A stretch of DNA of 64,000 nt. It comes from Paraburkholderia dioscoreae (GTDB lineage: Bacteria; Pseudomonadota; Gammaproteobacteria; Burkholderiales; Burkholderiaceae). The stretch lies in NCBI RefSeq assembly GCF_902459535.1, contig NZ_LR699553.1:248001-312000 (forward strand), given 5' to 3'. This document shows, piece by piece, positions 8,697 through 17,500 of this stretch. Under the pieces are notes generated by a model that worked only from the letters and a program-made list of their open reading frames with translations, was not told the origin of the DNA and did no database searches. A program made the translations under genes and the position numbers. Numbering within the stretch: position 1 is the stretch's first letter; each line of letters starts with the position of its first letter.

Positions 8697-9725
8697 TCAA
8701 TGGCGCGCGACGGCGGCGGCGGGCCGCTCGCGCGAGGCGGCGTGGGTCTCGCCGCTGGTGTCGCGCGCGCCCCAGCGCTGCGCGAGCGCGGCGCACACCA
8801 TCAGCTGGATCTGGTGGAACAGCATGAGCGGCAAGACCACCGCGCCCACTGCGTGCGAGGCGAAAATCACCTTGGCCATCGGCACGCCGGCCGCGAGGCT
8901 CTTTTTCGAACCGCAGAAGATGATAGTGATCTGGTCCGCACGGCTAAAGCCGAGCCGCTTGCTGACGAACATCGTCACCGCCAGAGCGAGAGCAAGCAGC
9001 ACGACGCACACCACCAGCAGGCCGCCGAGCGCGGAGAGCGGAATCTGATGCCACAGGCCTTCAGTAACGGCCTCGCTGAACGCGCCGTACACCACCAGCA
9101 GGATCGAGCCCTGGTCGACGAATTTCAGCACGCCGCGATTGCGCTCGATCCACTTGCCGATCAACGGGCGCAGCAACTGCCCGGCCACGAACGGCACCAG
9201 AAGCTGCAGCACGATATTGCCCACCGTGTGCCACGGCGAAGCGCCGCCGCCGGCCGCCTGATTGGTAATGACGACACTGACGAGCGCGGGCGTGATGAAG
9301 ATGCCGAGCAGGCTCGAGGCCGACGCGCTGCATACGGCAGCCGGCACGTTGCCTTTGGCAATGGACGTGAACGCGATCGACGACTGAACCGTAGACGGCA
9401 GCGTGCAGAGGAAGAGGATCCCCGCATAGAGCGCCGGCGTGACAAGTGGCGAAAGGAGCGGTTTAAGCGCGAGGCCGAGCAGCGGAAAGAGCGCGAACGT
9501 GCTGAGCAGCACTACCGCGTGCAAACGCCAGTGCGTCGCGCCCGCAACGATCGCTTCGCGTGAGAGTTTGGCGCCGTGCAGGAAAAACAGCAGGCCGACC
9601 GCCACGTTCGTCACCCAGTTGAACCCGACGGCGGCCTGGCCGTGAACCGGCAGGAAGCTGGCCAGGATCACGGTGCTGACGAGGCACAAGGTGAAGTTGT
9701 CAGGAAGCAGTTTCGGGCGAGCCAT
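8697..9725 (-). CDS. bile acid:sodium symporter family transporter (SBF-like, YfeH type)
   Basis: 342 residues, almost all in about nine to ten hydrophobic membrane segments. The segments with GLLFFLHGAKLSREAI, LPSTVQSSIAFTSIAKGN and FCGSKKSLAAGVPMAK are hallmarks of the SBF-like (YfeH) branch of the bile acid:sodium symporter superfamily. It should sit in the inner membrane and move an organic anion with Na+; the natural substrate of this branch is poorly known. The C-terminal 30 residues are a charged cytoplasmic tail. It is monocistronic by appearance, with its own terminator at 8615-8640 and a long gap upstream. Confidence 0.9.
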   Translation of the reverse strand: MARPKLLPDNFTLCLVSTVILASFLPVHGQAAVGFNWVTNVAVGLLFFLHGAKLSREAIVAGATHWRLHAVVLLSTFALFPLLGLALKPLLSPLVTPALYAGILFLCTLPSTVQSSIAFTSIAKGNVPAAVCSASASSLLGIFITPALVSVVITNQAAGGGASPWHTVGNIVLQLLVPFVAGQLLRPLIGKWIERNRGVLKFVDQGSILLVVYGAFSEAVTEGLWHQIPLSALGGLLVVCVVLLALALAVTMFVSKRLGFSRADQITIIFCGSKKSLAAGVPMAKVIFASHAVGAVVLPLMLFHQIQLMVCAALAQRWGARDTSGETHAASRERPAAAVARH

Positions 9726-10291
9726 ATCGGAATCTCGATTCAGTGACGCGGAAAAGCACGCGGGCCGCGTGTAGTACGTAGGCGCCGCTCCAGCTTATGG
9801 GAAACACCTATTGTTGTTGATTTCTGATTGAAAATGCAAATTCATTTACCGAATCGATTAATGAGGATTGTGCATTGTAGAGACACTTTCCGGAAAACTT
9901 GCACGGCGTTGCCGGCTGTTTTCAGTATTGGCGACGTCATCTGTTTGGTCCATGCACTTTTAACAATCCAGGTGAAAACGGGACGGTGATTCGTCATACG
10001 CAAAGCCTCGTCCGTTATCTCGCTAAGGTCTTGAAAGCAAGCGTTTTCAGGACGTTCGCGCAAGTCCTCTGTCGCAGAAAAACGTCGCAGTAACAAGGTG
10101 TTACATCCACGGGCGAGGCCTAACACTTTTTGGCTCGACACCCTTTGCCCGCACCCATAAATTACGGTTCAAAGGCCGTCGGGATGCCTCGCGTTGCGAT
10201 ATCGTCGCAGCGCTCATGCCAGTCCCACAACAAGTCCATCGCAGCTCGAACGGTGGGCTTCAGGCAAGTCTTCGGGCATGAGAGTCACTGG
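9726..10291. other. gene-poor 566-base spacer with an AT-rich stretch
   Basis: No convincing gene is seen here. The left half (about 9800-9970) is AT-rich for this genome and should carry the leftward transporter promoter. An inverted repeat GTAACA, AGG, TGTTAC occurs at 10090-10104, with another TAACAC half-site about 15 bases on, suggesting a regulator site for the rightward secreted-protein gene. Short open frames on both strands (for example 9842-10141 leftward) have no recognisable content and no ribosome-binding site. Confidence 0.5.
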
Positions 10292-10834
10292 GTGGACGGG
10301 TTGTCGAGAACGAGGCACTGGGCGTTGGGCGCGGTTATCGCCGCGCTGTGCTCGTTCGCCTATGCGAAAGTGCCAGGCATGCCACACGGCAGCGGTGGCG
10401 GCTATGCGCATGGCCCCACGAATCACGCCGTACGCGGCGACATGCATCACGGTGGCCGCTACAACGGTGCAACTGCGGGATCAGCGCACACCACCATGGT
10501 GGATCGCAACGCGCGTCTGCCGCGCGGTGGAGCGAATGTCGCGGGTGGCAATTACGGCAACGGCTTCGGGATCTACAACCCGGGCATGCGCCGCGTCGCC
10601 GGACCCGCCGGTTACGCCGGCGACGGCCGCGGCGGCGTGCAGTACGCCGGCGCCATCACGCCGGTGAGTGCCGAGTCGCGTGCCGTACCGCGGCCGCCGG
10701 TCAATGCGCCGGTTCGTGCCGGCTCGATCCGGGCAGACGTCGCGCGGTATAACGAAGAACGCGGTTCGACGCGCGCCATGCAGCGCCAGGCGGACGACCC
10801 ACGCCAGCCGGAAGGCTCGCCGTACCGGAATTAG
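10292..10834 (+). CDS. secreted Gly-rich hypothetical protein
   Basis: A 180-residue protein if it starts at the GTG at 10292. That start gives a textbook signal peptide: RTR, then the hydrophobic WALGAVIAALCSF, then AYA as the cleavage site at about residue 24. A GAGAG sequence lies eight bases upstream. The reading frame is open back to 10130 (234 residues) but the extra 54 residues would bury the signal. The mature part is rich in Gly, Ala, His, Arg and Pro (HGSGGGYAHG, GGNYGNGFGIYNPGMRR) and ends in a charged tail; it looks disordered. I do not recognise a family, and the function is unknown. A GC-rich hairpin follows directly at 10834-10864. Confidence 0.65.
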   Translation: MDGLSRTRHWALGAVIAALCSFAYAKVPGMPHGSGGGYAHGPTNHAVRGDMHHGGRYNGATAGSAHTTMVDRNARLPRGGANVAGGNYGNGFGIYNPGMRRVAGPAGYAGDGRGGVQYAGAITPVSAESRAVPRPPVNAPVRAGSIRADVARYNEERGSTRAMQRQADDPRQPEGSPYRN

Positions 10835-10864
10835 GCGTGGCGCGGACATCGCGTCCGCCACGCC
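10834..10864 (+). terminator. GC-rich hairpin after the secreted protein gene
   Basis: GGCGTGGC...GGAC pairs with GTCCGCCACGCC with a two-base bulge and a 5-base loop, beginning at the last base of the stop codon. There is no T run, so this is a possible intrinsic terminator of weak type or an mRNA-stabilising hairpin. Confidence 0.4.
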
Positions 10865-11338
10865 CGCCGAACCACTTCTCCTCGTCTCCCCGATCGCCCG
10901 ACAGCGGCGCTGCGCTTCGTCGCGGCTCAAGTCTGCCCGCCAGGTGACGTTTCGACGCCACACTTTTTTGAAAACACTCGGCAGCACAGCCCCTCCCGTC
11001 GTCAAATCAGGTCGTTTCTGCGGCGGTGCGTCATTCGCTTGTCATCTTGGGCGTGATCGCACCGCCCGGCGCAGTGTCAGCAATGCTTTGCGCGGTGCGG
11101 CAGAGTTTGCGGCGACACCGCGAGCGCACTGCCGGCCGGGGCTTTTATCAGGCCGATAAACAACAAAACTAATCAGAGCGATATACCGGCAATAACCAGC
11201 GATATTTTTGTTCATAAAAATGGTCCGCAAAGATGGTCCCGCCCAGATCGGCTCGATGATCGAACGGACAACAACAATGGTTCGCGTGAGCGCCCCTTTC
11301 GCACAGCCACACCCCTTTTGACAAAGACAGGAGAACCC
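10865..11338. other. porin upstream region
   Basis: No gene is seen in these 474 bases. An AT-rich segment at about 11140-11230 probably holds the porin promoter. It contains an inverted repeat, TTTATC, 5 bases, GATAAA, at 11144-11160 that could bind a regulator. The porin ribosome-binding site AGGAGA is just before the ATG at 11339. Nothing else stands out. Confidence 0.4.
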
Positions 11339-12424
11339 ATGAAAACAAGCATCAGCAGTGCGCTGAAGACCACCCTCAAGGCAACCGCGTGTGCCGCTCT
11401 GCTGGCCAGTGCATCGTCTGCTTTTGCGCAATCGAGCGTGCAGCTTTACGGTCAGGTCGACGAATGGGTCGGCGCGCAGAAATTCCCGGGCGGCAAGACT
11501 TCGGTGCAAGTCTCCGGCGGCGGCATGTCGACCTCGTACTGGGGCCTGAAGGGGGCGGAGGATCTGGGCAACGGCTACAAGGCGATCTTCGCGCTGGAAG
11601 GCTTCTTCCTCGCGCAGAACGGCCAGTACGGCCGCTTCACGGGCGACACGATGTTCTCGCGTAACGCGTACGTCGGTATCGAATCGCCCTACGGCACGGT
11701 GACCGCGGGCCGTCTGACGACGCCGCTGTTCGTGTCGACGATTCTGTTCAACCCGTTCATCGACTCGTACGTTTTCTCGCCGATGGTCTATCACACGTAC
11801 CTCGGCCTCGGCACGTTCCCGACCTACTCGACGGACCAGGGCGTGACGGGCGACTCCGGCTGGAGCAACGCGGTGTCGTACTCCTCGCCGAACTTCAACG
11901 GGCTGTCGGCGACGGCCATGTATGCGCTCGGCAACACGACCGAGAATGGCGCGAAGAAGTGGAGCGGCCAGGTGCTGTACTTCCACGGCCCGTTCGCGGC
12001 AACGGCTGTCTATCAGTACGTGAACTTCAACAACGTGCCGAGCGACCTCGGCAGCTTCAGCACGTCGGGCGTTCCCGGCCTGAAGAGCCAGAGCGTCGCG
12101 CAGCTCGGCCTGTCCTACGACCTGAAGTTCGTGAAGTTCTTCGGCCAGTACATGTACACGTACAACGACCAGCAGGTGACGAGCTGGCATGTGAACACGG
12201 CGCAGGGCGGCGCGTCGGTGCCGTTCGGTCCGGGCACGGTGATGGCGTCGTACGCCTATTCGCGCGACGGCGGCGGCTTCGACCAGACCCGCCAGACGGC
12301 TGCGATCGGCTACGACTATCCGCTGTCCAAGCGCACGGACATCTACGCGGCTTATCTGTACGACCACATCAGCAATCAGTCGAGCGGCAACACCTACGGC
12401 GTCGGCCTGCGCGCCAAGTTCTAA
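11339..12424 (+). CDS. outer membrane porin, Gram-negative trimeric type (OmpC-like)
   Basis: 361 residues. A signal peptide of about 30 residues (KTTLKATACAALLASASSAFA, cleaved before QSSVQLYGQ) is followed by alternating beta-strands and ends KF in GVGLRAKF, the C-terminal Phe needed for outer-membrane insertion. SSVQLYGQVDEWVG at the mature N-terminus and YWGLKGAEDLGNGYKAIF are standard for Burkholderia general porins, which form 16-strand trimeric channels for small hydrophilic solutes. The ATG at 11339 is preceded by AGGAGA. The gene stands alone between an AT-rich upstream region and a strong terminator at 12497-12525. What it passes cannot be read from sequence. Confidence 0.93.
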   Translation: MKTSISSALKTTLKATACAALLASASSAFAQSSVQLYGQVDEWVGAQKFPGGKTSVQVSGGGMSTSYWGLKGAEDLGNGYKAIFALEGFFLAQNGQYGRFTGDTMFSRNAYVGIESPYGTVTAGRLTTPLFVSTILFNPFIDSYVFSPMVYHTYLGLGTFPTYSTDQGVTGDSGWSNAVSYSSPNFNGLSATAMYALGNTTENGAKKWSGQVLYFHGPFAATAVYQYVNFNNVPSDLGSFSTSGVPGLKSQSVAQLGLSYDLKFVKFFGQYMYTYNDQQVTSWHVNTAQGGASVPFGPGTVMASYAYSRDGGGFDQTRQTAAIGYDYPLSKRTDIYAAYLYDHISNQSSGNTYGVGLRAKF

Positions 12425-12494
12425 GCGTCACGGCCGCGCCGCGCGGCGCCTGTTCGCGGGCGTCGCGCACTGGCCGCATCAGCTTGATCTCCCA

Positions 12495-12526
12495 AGCCCG
12501 TCTTCTTCCGAAGGCGGGTTTTTTTG
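12495..12526 (+). terminator. rho-independent terminator of the porin gene
   Basis: CCCGTCTTC (12497-12505) pairs with GAAGGCGGG (12510-12518), one G-T pair, around a TTCC loop, followed by seven T. It lies 72 bases after the porin stop. Confidence 0.85.
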
Positions 12527-12630
12527 CTTTCTGGGCGCTGGGATTTATTCCTTCGACGCGCGTTTTGCTGACCAGCTTTTGATAAACCCGGCAAAATGCC
12601 GTCGATTGATTCCTGAAGCGAGCGATTGAG

Positions 12631-13569
12631 ATGGATACCCTCGTCAGCATGAAAGTGTTCCGGCATGTGGTCGAAGTCGGCAGCTTCGTCGGCGCGGCCG
12701 AACGGATGGAGATGTCGGCGGCGATGGCGAGCAAGCACGTGATGCATCTCGAACAGCAGCTCGGCGCGCGGCTCCTGAACCGCACCACGCGGCGGGTCGC
12801 GCCCACCGAGGCGGGCCGCGAATACTACGAGCGTCTGAGCCAGGTGCTCGCCGAACTCGAAGAGGCCGAGCAGGTGGTCGGTGCGGCGAGCGTCGTGCCG
12901 CAGGGGCGCTTGCGGGTGTCGTCGCTGTCGGCGTTCGGTTTGAGCCATGTGATGGCCGCGGTGGCGGACTACGCCGCGCAGTATCCGCAGGTCACCGTCG
13001 ATATGACACTCTCCGACCGGGTGGTCGAACTGATCGACGAAGGTTTCGATGTCGCGATCCGGGCTTCGCCGAGCGGGCTCAAGTCTTCTTCATTGATCGC
13101 GCGGCAGATCGCGACCGCGCATCTCGTGCTGTGCGCGTCGCCTGCCTATCTGAAACGGCACGGCACGCCGAAGACCGTGGCCGACCTCGCGCGTCACAAC
13201 TATCTCCAGTACGCAGGCGTGTCGGCGCTCGAAATCGCGCCGGCAACCGGCGATGCCTCTTCGCGCGTGCGCCTGACGGGCAACCTGATCGTCAATCATC
13301 TCGAAGCGCAGCGTGTGATCGTGCTGCAGGGCGCGGGCATCGCGATGCTCGGCACCGAAGTGATCGGCGACGATCTGGCCGCGGGGCGCCTCGTGCCGCT
13401 GCTGGTGGACGACGTGCCGCCGCGCGAGCTGCCGATTCATGTGGTCTACGCGAGCCGCCGGCATCTGTCGGCCAAGGTGCGCTCGTTTGTCGACTTCCTC
13501 GCCGAGCGGTTCGCCAACGAGTCGCTGTGGCCGTCGCTCGAACAGATCAGGGCGTTGGCCGTGCGGTAG
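12631..13569 (+). CDS. LysR-family transcriptional regulator
   Basis: 312 residues. The N-terminal winged helix-turn-helix is complete (residues about 3-62: MKVFRHVVEVGSFVGAAERM, then SKHVMHLEQQLGARLLNRTTRRV) and the rest is the two-lobed LysR substrate-binding domain with GRLRVSSLSAFG and DRVVELIDEGFDVAIR. Both are typical of the CrgA/DsdC-like subgroup of LysR regulators. It lies 81 bases upstream of icmF on the same strand and 206 bases after the porin gene, separated from the porin by a terminator. It may control icmF or itself; LysR regulators often act on divergent genes, and none is divergent here, so the target is open. Confidence 0.93.
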   Translation: MDTLVSMKVFRHVVEVGSFVGAAERMEMSAAMASKHVMHLEQQLGARLLNRTTRRVAPTEAGREYYERLSQVLAELEEAEQVVGAASVVPQGRLRVSSLSAFGLSHVMAAVADYAAQYPQVTVDMTLSDRVVELIDEGFDVAIRASPSGLKSSSLIARQIATAHLVLCASPAYLKRHGTPKTVADLARHNYLQYAGVSALEIAPATGDASSRVRLTGNLIVNHLEAQRVIVLQGAGIAMLGTEVIGDDLAAGRLVPLLVDDVPPRELPIHVVYASRRHLSAKVRSFVDFLAERFANESLWPSLEQIRALAVR

Positions 13570-13650
13570 GCGCGGAGGACGGTCAAGCGCCGCGAACCGT
13601 TTCGCTATACTGGTTGCCAGCACCCATACGCGTAACGATCTGGGGGAGAC

Positions 13651-16600
13651 ATGACCGATCTGTCCACGCCGCAGCGCGCGGGCAGCCACAAGCTGCCCGC
13701 GGGCCGGCGACTGCGCTTTGTTACCGCGGCTGCGTTGTTCGACGGCCACGATGCGTCGATCAATATCATGCGGCGCATTCTTCAGGCAAGCGGCGTCGAG
13801 GTGATTCATCTCGGCCACAACCGCTCCGTCGATGAAGTCGCCACCGCCGCGCTGCACGAGGATGCCGACGGCGTCGCCGTGTCGAGCTACCAGGGCGGTC
13901 ACAACGAATACTTCCGCTATCTGGTCGACTTGCTGCGCGCACGCGGCGGCGAGCGCATCAAGGTGTTCGGCGGCGGCGGCGGGGTGATCGTCCCTGAAGA
14001 GATTGTCGGGCTCGAACGCTATGGCGTCGAGAAGATCTATTCGCCGCAGGACGGCCAGCGGCTTGGTCTGCAAGGCATGATCGACGATATGATCGCGCGC
14101 TGCGCCGAAGGTGCGCGCGCGGCGGCGGCCACAGGGGAGAGTCCGGTCGGCGCGTGGGCGGCGGAGTTTTCGGAGCATCGTCTGCCGCGTTTTGATTCGC
14201 GCGACGATGCGGGTGTTGACGGTCAGGAGGCCGTAGCGCGCAATCCGTCGAGCGAGGCGAGTCGCGTGGCCGCGGCGGGGCGCGGCGATCATTTGGACAG
14301 AGGCGTCCGCGCGGCCAGCACGGCCAACACCGGCGGCGTAGCGGACGCAGCCAGCACAGCCAGCACAGCCAGCACAGCCAGCACAGCCGGCAGCCCCGAC
14401 CCGGCATCCTTGGTTTTCCGCCGACTCGCGCAACTCATCAGCGCATTCGAAACGGCCGCCATCGACGTCAACACGCGGGACAAGCTGTCCGCTCTAGCAG
14501 AAGCAACCGCGATCCCTGTGCTCGGCATTACCGGAACCGGCGGCGCCGGCAAATCGTCGCTCACCGACGAGTTGATCCGTCGCTTTCGCCTCGACTACGG
14601 CGACGCCCTCACCATCGCCGTGCTCGCCATCGACCCGTCGCGCCGCAAGTCCGGCGGCGCGCTGCTGGGCGACCGCATCCGCATGAACGCGATCGGCGAC
14701 TGGGGCGGCGGCGCGCGCGTGTACATGCGTTCGATGGCGACGCGCGAAGCATCGAGCGAAATCTCCGACTCGCTGCCCGACGCGTTGATGCTCTGCAAGG
14801 CGGCCGGCTTCGATCTGATCGTCGTCGAAACGTCCGGCATCGGCCAGGGCGACGCGGCGATCGTGCCGTTCGTCGACGAATCGCTGTATGTCATGACGCC
14901 GGAATTCGGCGCGGCCAGCCAGTTGGAGAAGATCGACATGCTCGACTTTGCCAGCTTCGTCGCGATCAACAAGTTCGATCGCAAAGGCGCGCCGGACGCG
15001 TTGCGCGATGTCGCCAAGCAGGTGCAGCGCAATCGCTCCGACTTCACGAAGTCGCCGGAAGCGATGCCGGTGTTCGGAACGATCGCCTCGCGCTTTAACG
15101 ATGACGGCGTGACCGCGCTGTACCGGCACGTTGCCGAAGCGCTGCGCAAGCACGGTTTGCGTTCGGGCGGCGGCCGTCTTGCCGCGCCCGAAGGTCTGCG
15201 TTTTTCGAGCGGGCGCAACGCCATCGTGCCGCCCGCGCGCGTGCGCTATCTGGCGGATATTGCGCAGACGGTTCACGCTTATCGCGAGCGAGCCGACGCG
15301 CAAGCGCGCGTCGCGCGCGAGCGCTGGCAACTGATCGAGGCGCGCAGGATGCTCGTTGAGACGGGCGAGGCTGTCGGCGCAGACTCCGTTGTTGCCGCAA
15401 GTGCAAGCTCAGGAGCAAGCGCAAGCTCGAAGGCAGGCGCAAGCCCAGCAGCAAACACAACCGCGAACTCAAACGCTTCCGCAACCAGCGGCACTGCCAC
15501 CCCAACCGACGCGCTCAACCCAACCCTCTCGCAACTCGACACGCTAATCACCCAACGCACCGCCTCGCTCGGCGAACGCGAGCGCATCCTCCTCGACACC
15601 TGGCCGCAAACCGTCGCCGCTTACTCGGGCACGGAACACGTTGTGCGCATCCGCGACCGTGAAATCCGCACCGCGCTGACCGTCACGACGCTTTCCGGCT
15701 CCGAAGTCCGCAAAGTCTCCCTGCCGAAATTCGTCGATCACGGCGAGATCTTGCGCTGGCTGATGCTCGACAATCTGCCCGGCTACTTCCCCTTCACCGC
15801 CGGCGTATTCCCGTTCCGCCGCGAAAACGAAGACCCGACCCGCATGTTCGCCGGCGAAGGCGATCCGCAACGCACCAATCGCCGCTTCAAACTGCTTTCG
15901 GAAGGCATGCCGGCCAAACGTCTGTCGACCGCGTTCGACTCGGTTACGCTCTACGGCGAAGAACCGCACGAGCGTCCCGACATCTACGGCAAAGTGGGCA
16001 ATTCCGGCGTCTCCGTCGCGACGCTCGACGACATGAAGACGCTCTACGATGGCTTCGACCTCTGTGCGCCGGAAACCTCGGTCTCGATGACGATCAACGG
16101 CCCCGCGCCGACCATTCTTGCGATGTTCTTCAACGTCGCGATCGATCAGCAGATCGCGCGCACGACACAGCAGCAAGGCCGCCCGCTCACCGAAGACGAA
16201 CTCGCCGCGACGCGCCGCACCGCGCTGGAAAACGTGCGCGGCACCGTGCAGGCCGATATCCTGAAGGAAGACCAAGGCCAGAACACCTGCATTTTCTCGA
16301 CCGAATTCAGCCTGAAGGTGATGGGCGATATTCAGGCGTACTTCGTCGGGCATGGCGTGCGCAATTTCTATTCGGTGTCGATTTCCGGCTATCACATCGC
16401 CGAAGCCGGCGCGAACCCGATCTCTCAACTCGCGTACACGCTCGCGAACGGCTTCACCTATGTCGAGGCCTATCTCGCCCGCGGCATGTCGATCGACGGC
16501 TTCGCGCCGAATCTGTCGTTCTTCTTTTCGAACGGCATGGATCCGGAGTACACGGTGCTGGGCCGCGTCGCGCGACGCATCTGGGCCGTTGCCATGCGCG

Positions 16601-17337
16601 AGCGCTACGGCGCGAACGAACGCAGCCAGAAGCTCAAGTATCACGTGCAGACGTCGGGTCGCAGCCTGCACGCGCAGGAGATCGACTTCAACGATATCCG
16701 CACCACGCTGCAGGCGCTGATCGCGATCTACGACAATTGCAACTCGCTCCACACAAATGCCTTCGACGAAGCGATCACCACGCCCACCGAGGAGTCCGTG
16801 CGCCGCGCGGTGGCGATCCAGTTGATCATCAACCGTGAGTGGGGGCTCGCGAAGAATCAGAATCCGAATCAGGGCAGCTTCGTGATCGAGGAGCTGACCG
16901 ACCTGGTGGAAGAGGCGGTACTGGCCGAATTCGACCGGCTGACCGAGCGAGGCGGCGTGCTCGGCGCGATGGAAACCGGCTATCAGCGCGGGCGGATTCA
17001 GGACGAGTCGATGCTCTATGAGCATCGCAAGCATGACGGGTCTTATCCGATCGTCGGCGTGAACACGTTCTTGAGCGCGCATCCGCACGAAGCGCCGCAG
17101 CCGATCGCGCTAGCCCGTTCCACCGACGATGAGAAACAAAGCCAGTTGCAACGCCTGCGCGCTTTTCAGGCGCAGCATCGCGACGCGGCGCCCGCCGCGC
17201 TCGAACGCCTGAAGCGCGCGGTGATCGACGATGAAAACGTGTTCGCGGTGCTGATGGATGTTGTGCGTGTCTGCTCGCTTGGGCAGATCACGCACGCGCT
17301 GTTTGAAGTGGGCGGGCAGTACCGCCGTAATATGTAA
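13651..17337 (+). CDS. icmF: fused isobutyryl-CoA mutase with G-protein chaperone domain
   Basis: 1,228 residues joining three parts. The B12-binding domain is first (about 20-150), with DGHDASIN at 31-38; His33 should be the lower cobalt ligand. A MeaB-type GTPase follows (P-loop GTGGAGKS near residue 300), then the acyl-CoA mutase barrel (about 640-1228; DNLPGYFPFTAGVFPFRREN and FNVAIDQQIARTTQQQG). IcmF interconverts isobutyryl-CoA and n-butyryl-CoA with adenosylcobalamin, and its own GTPase domain guards cofactor loading. Two Ala/Ser/Thr-rich linkers stand out: about 150-265, with four copies of a 9-base DNA repeat encoding STA, and about 570-630. They make the protein over 100 residues longer than the roughly 1,090-residue IcmF forms I know. 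GGGGGAG precedes the ATG. Confidence 0.95.
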   Translation: MTDLSTPQRAGSHKLPAGRRLRFVTAAALFDGHDASINIMRRILQASGVEVIHLGHNRSVDEVATAALHEDADGVAVSSYQGGHNEYFRYLVDLLRARGGERIKVFGGGGGVIVPEEIVGLERYGVEKIYSPQDGQRLGLQGMIDDMIARCAEGARAAAATGESPVGAWAAEFSEHRLPRFDSRDDAGVDGQEAVARNPSSEASRVAAAGRGDHLDRGVRAASTANTGGVADAASTASTASTASTAGSPDPASLVFRRLAQLISAFETAAIDVNTRDKLSALAEATAIPVLGITGTGGAGKSSLTDELIRRFRLDYGDALTIAVLAIDPSRRKSGGALLGDRIRMNAIGDWGGGARVYMRSMATREASSEISDSLPDALMLCKAAGFDLIVVETSGIGQGDAAIVPFVDESLYVMTPEFGAASQLEKIDMLDFASFVAINKFDRKGAPDALRDVAKQVQRNRSDFTKSPEAMPVFGTIASRFNDDGVTALYRHVAEALRKHGLRSGGGRLAAPEGLRFSSGRNAIVPPARVRYLADIAQTVHAYRERADAQARVARERWQLIEARRMLVETGEAVGADSVVAASASSGASASSKAGASPAANTTANSNASATSGTATPTDALNPTLSQLDTLITQRTASLGERERILLDTWPQTVAAYSGTEHVVRIRDREIRTALTVTTLSGSEVRKVSLPKFVDHGEILRWLMLDNLPGYFPFTAGVFPFRRENEDPTRMFAGEGDPQRTNRRFKLLSEGMPAKRLSTAFDSVTLYGEEPHERPDIYGKVGNSGVSVATLDDMKTLYDGFDLCAPETSVSMTINGPAPTILAMFFNVAIDQQIARTTQQQGRPLTEDELAATRRTALENVRGTVQADILKEDQGQNTCIFSTEFSLKVMGDIQAYFVGHGVRNFYSVSISGYHIAEAGANPISQLAYTLANGFTYVEAYLARGMSIDGFAPNLSFFFSNGMDPEYTVLGRVARRIWAVAMRERYGANERSQKLKYHVQTSGRSLHAQEIDFNDIRTTLQALIAIYDNCNSLHTNAFDEAITTPTEESVRRAVAIQLIINREWGLAKNQNPNQGSFVIEELTDLVEEAVLAEFDRLTERGGVLGAMETGYQRGRIQDESMLYEHRKHDGSYPIVGVNTFLSAHPHEAPQPIALARSTDDEKQSQLQRLRAFQAQHRDAAPAALERLKRAVIDDENVFAVLMDVVRVCSLGQITHALFEVGGQYRRNM
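14351..14387 (+). repeat. four tandem 9-bp units inside icmF
   Basis: The unit CCAGCACAG is repeated four times without interruption and in frame, encoding Ser-Thr-Ala repeats in the linker between the B12 and GTPase domains. Being a multiple of three, changes in copy number would not shift the frame. Confidence 0.9.
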
Positions 17338-17500
17338 GCGCGGCTGCGTGGTGGTTGCTGCGGCTCTGCGTGAAGCCGGGCCGCAGTCCAAGACCGTCCA
17401 GATCAAGCGTCTCAGCTCAAGAGCCCCGAACGAGGCGCCTGCGCCGACGCGCTCCAGGCAAACGCGTAACCCCGACCGCGTCATGCCTTGGCGCACCATC

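Noticed and set aside
9842..10141. Leftward 99-codon open frame in the spacer before the secreted protein
   Set aside because: No ribosome-binding site, no recognisable domain and AT-rich intergenic composition.
10120..10150. Sigma-54 promoter (TGGCTCG ... TTTGC)
   Set aside because: The spacing between the GG and GC elements is 13 bases where 10 is required.
13090..14433. Leftward open frame across LysR and icmF, with Cys-Ala-Gly repeats
   Set aside because: The CAGCAG-type peptide repeat is only the reverse reading of the 9-bp repeat in icmF.
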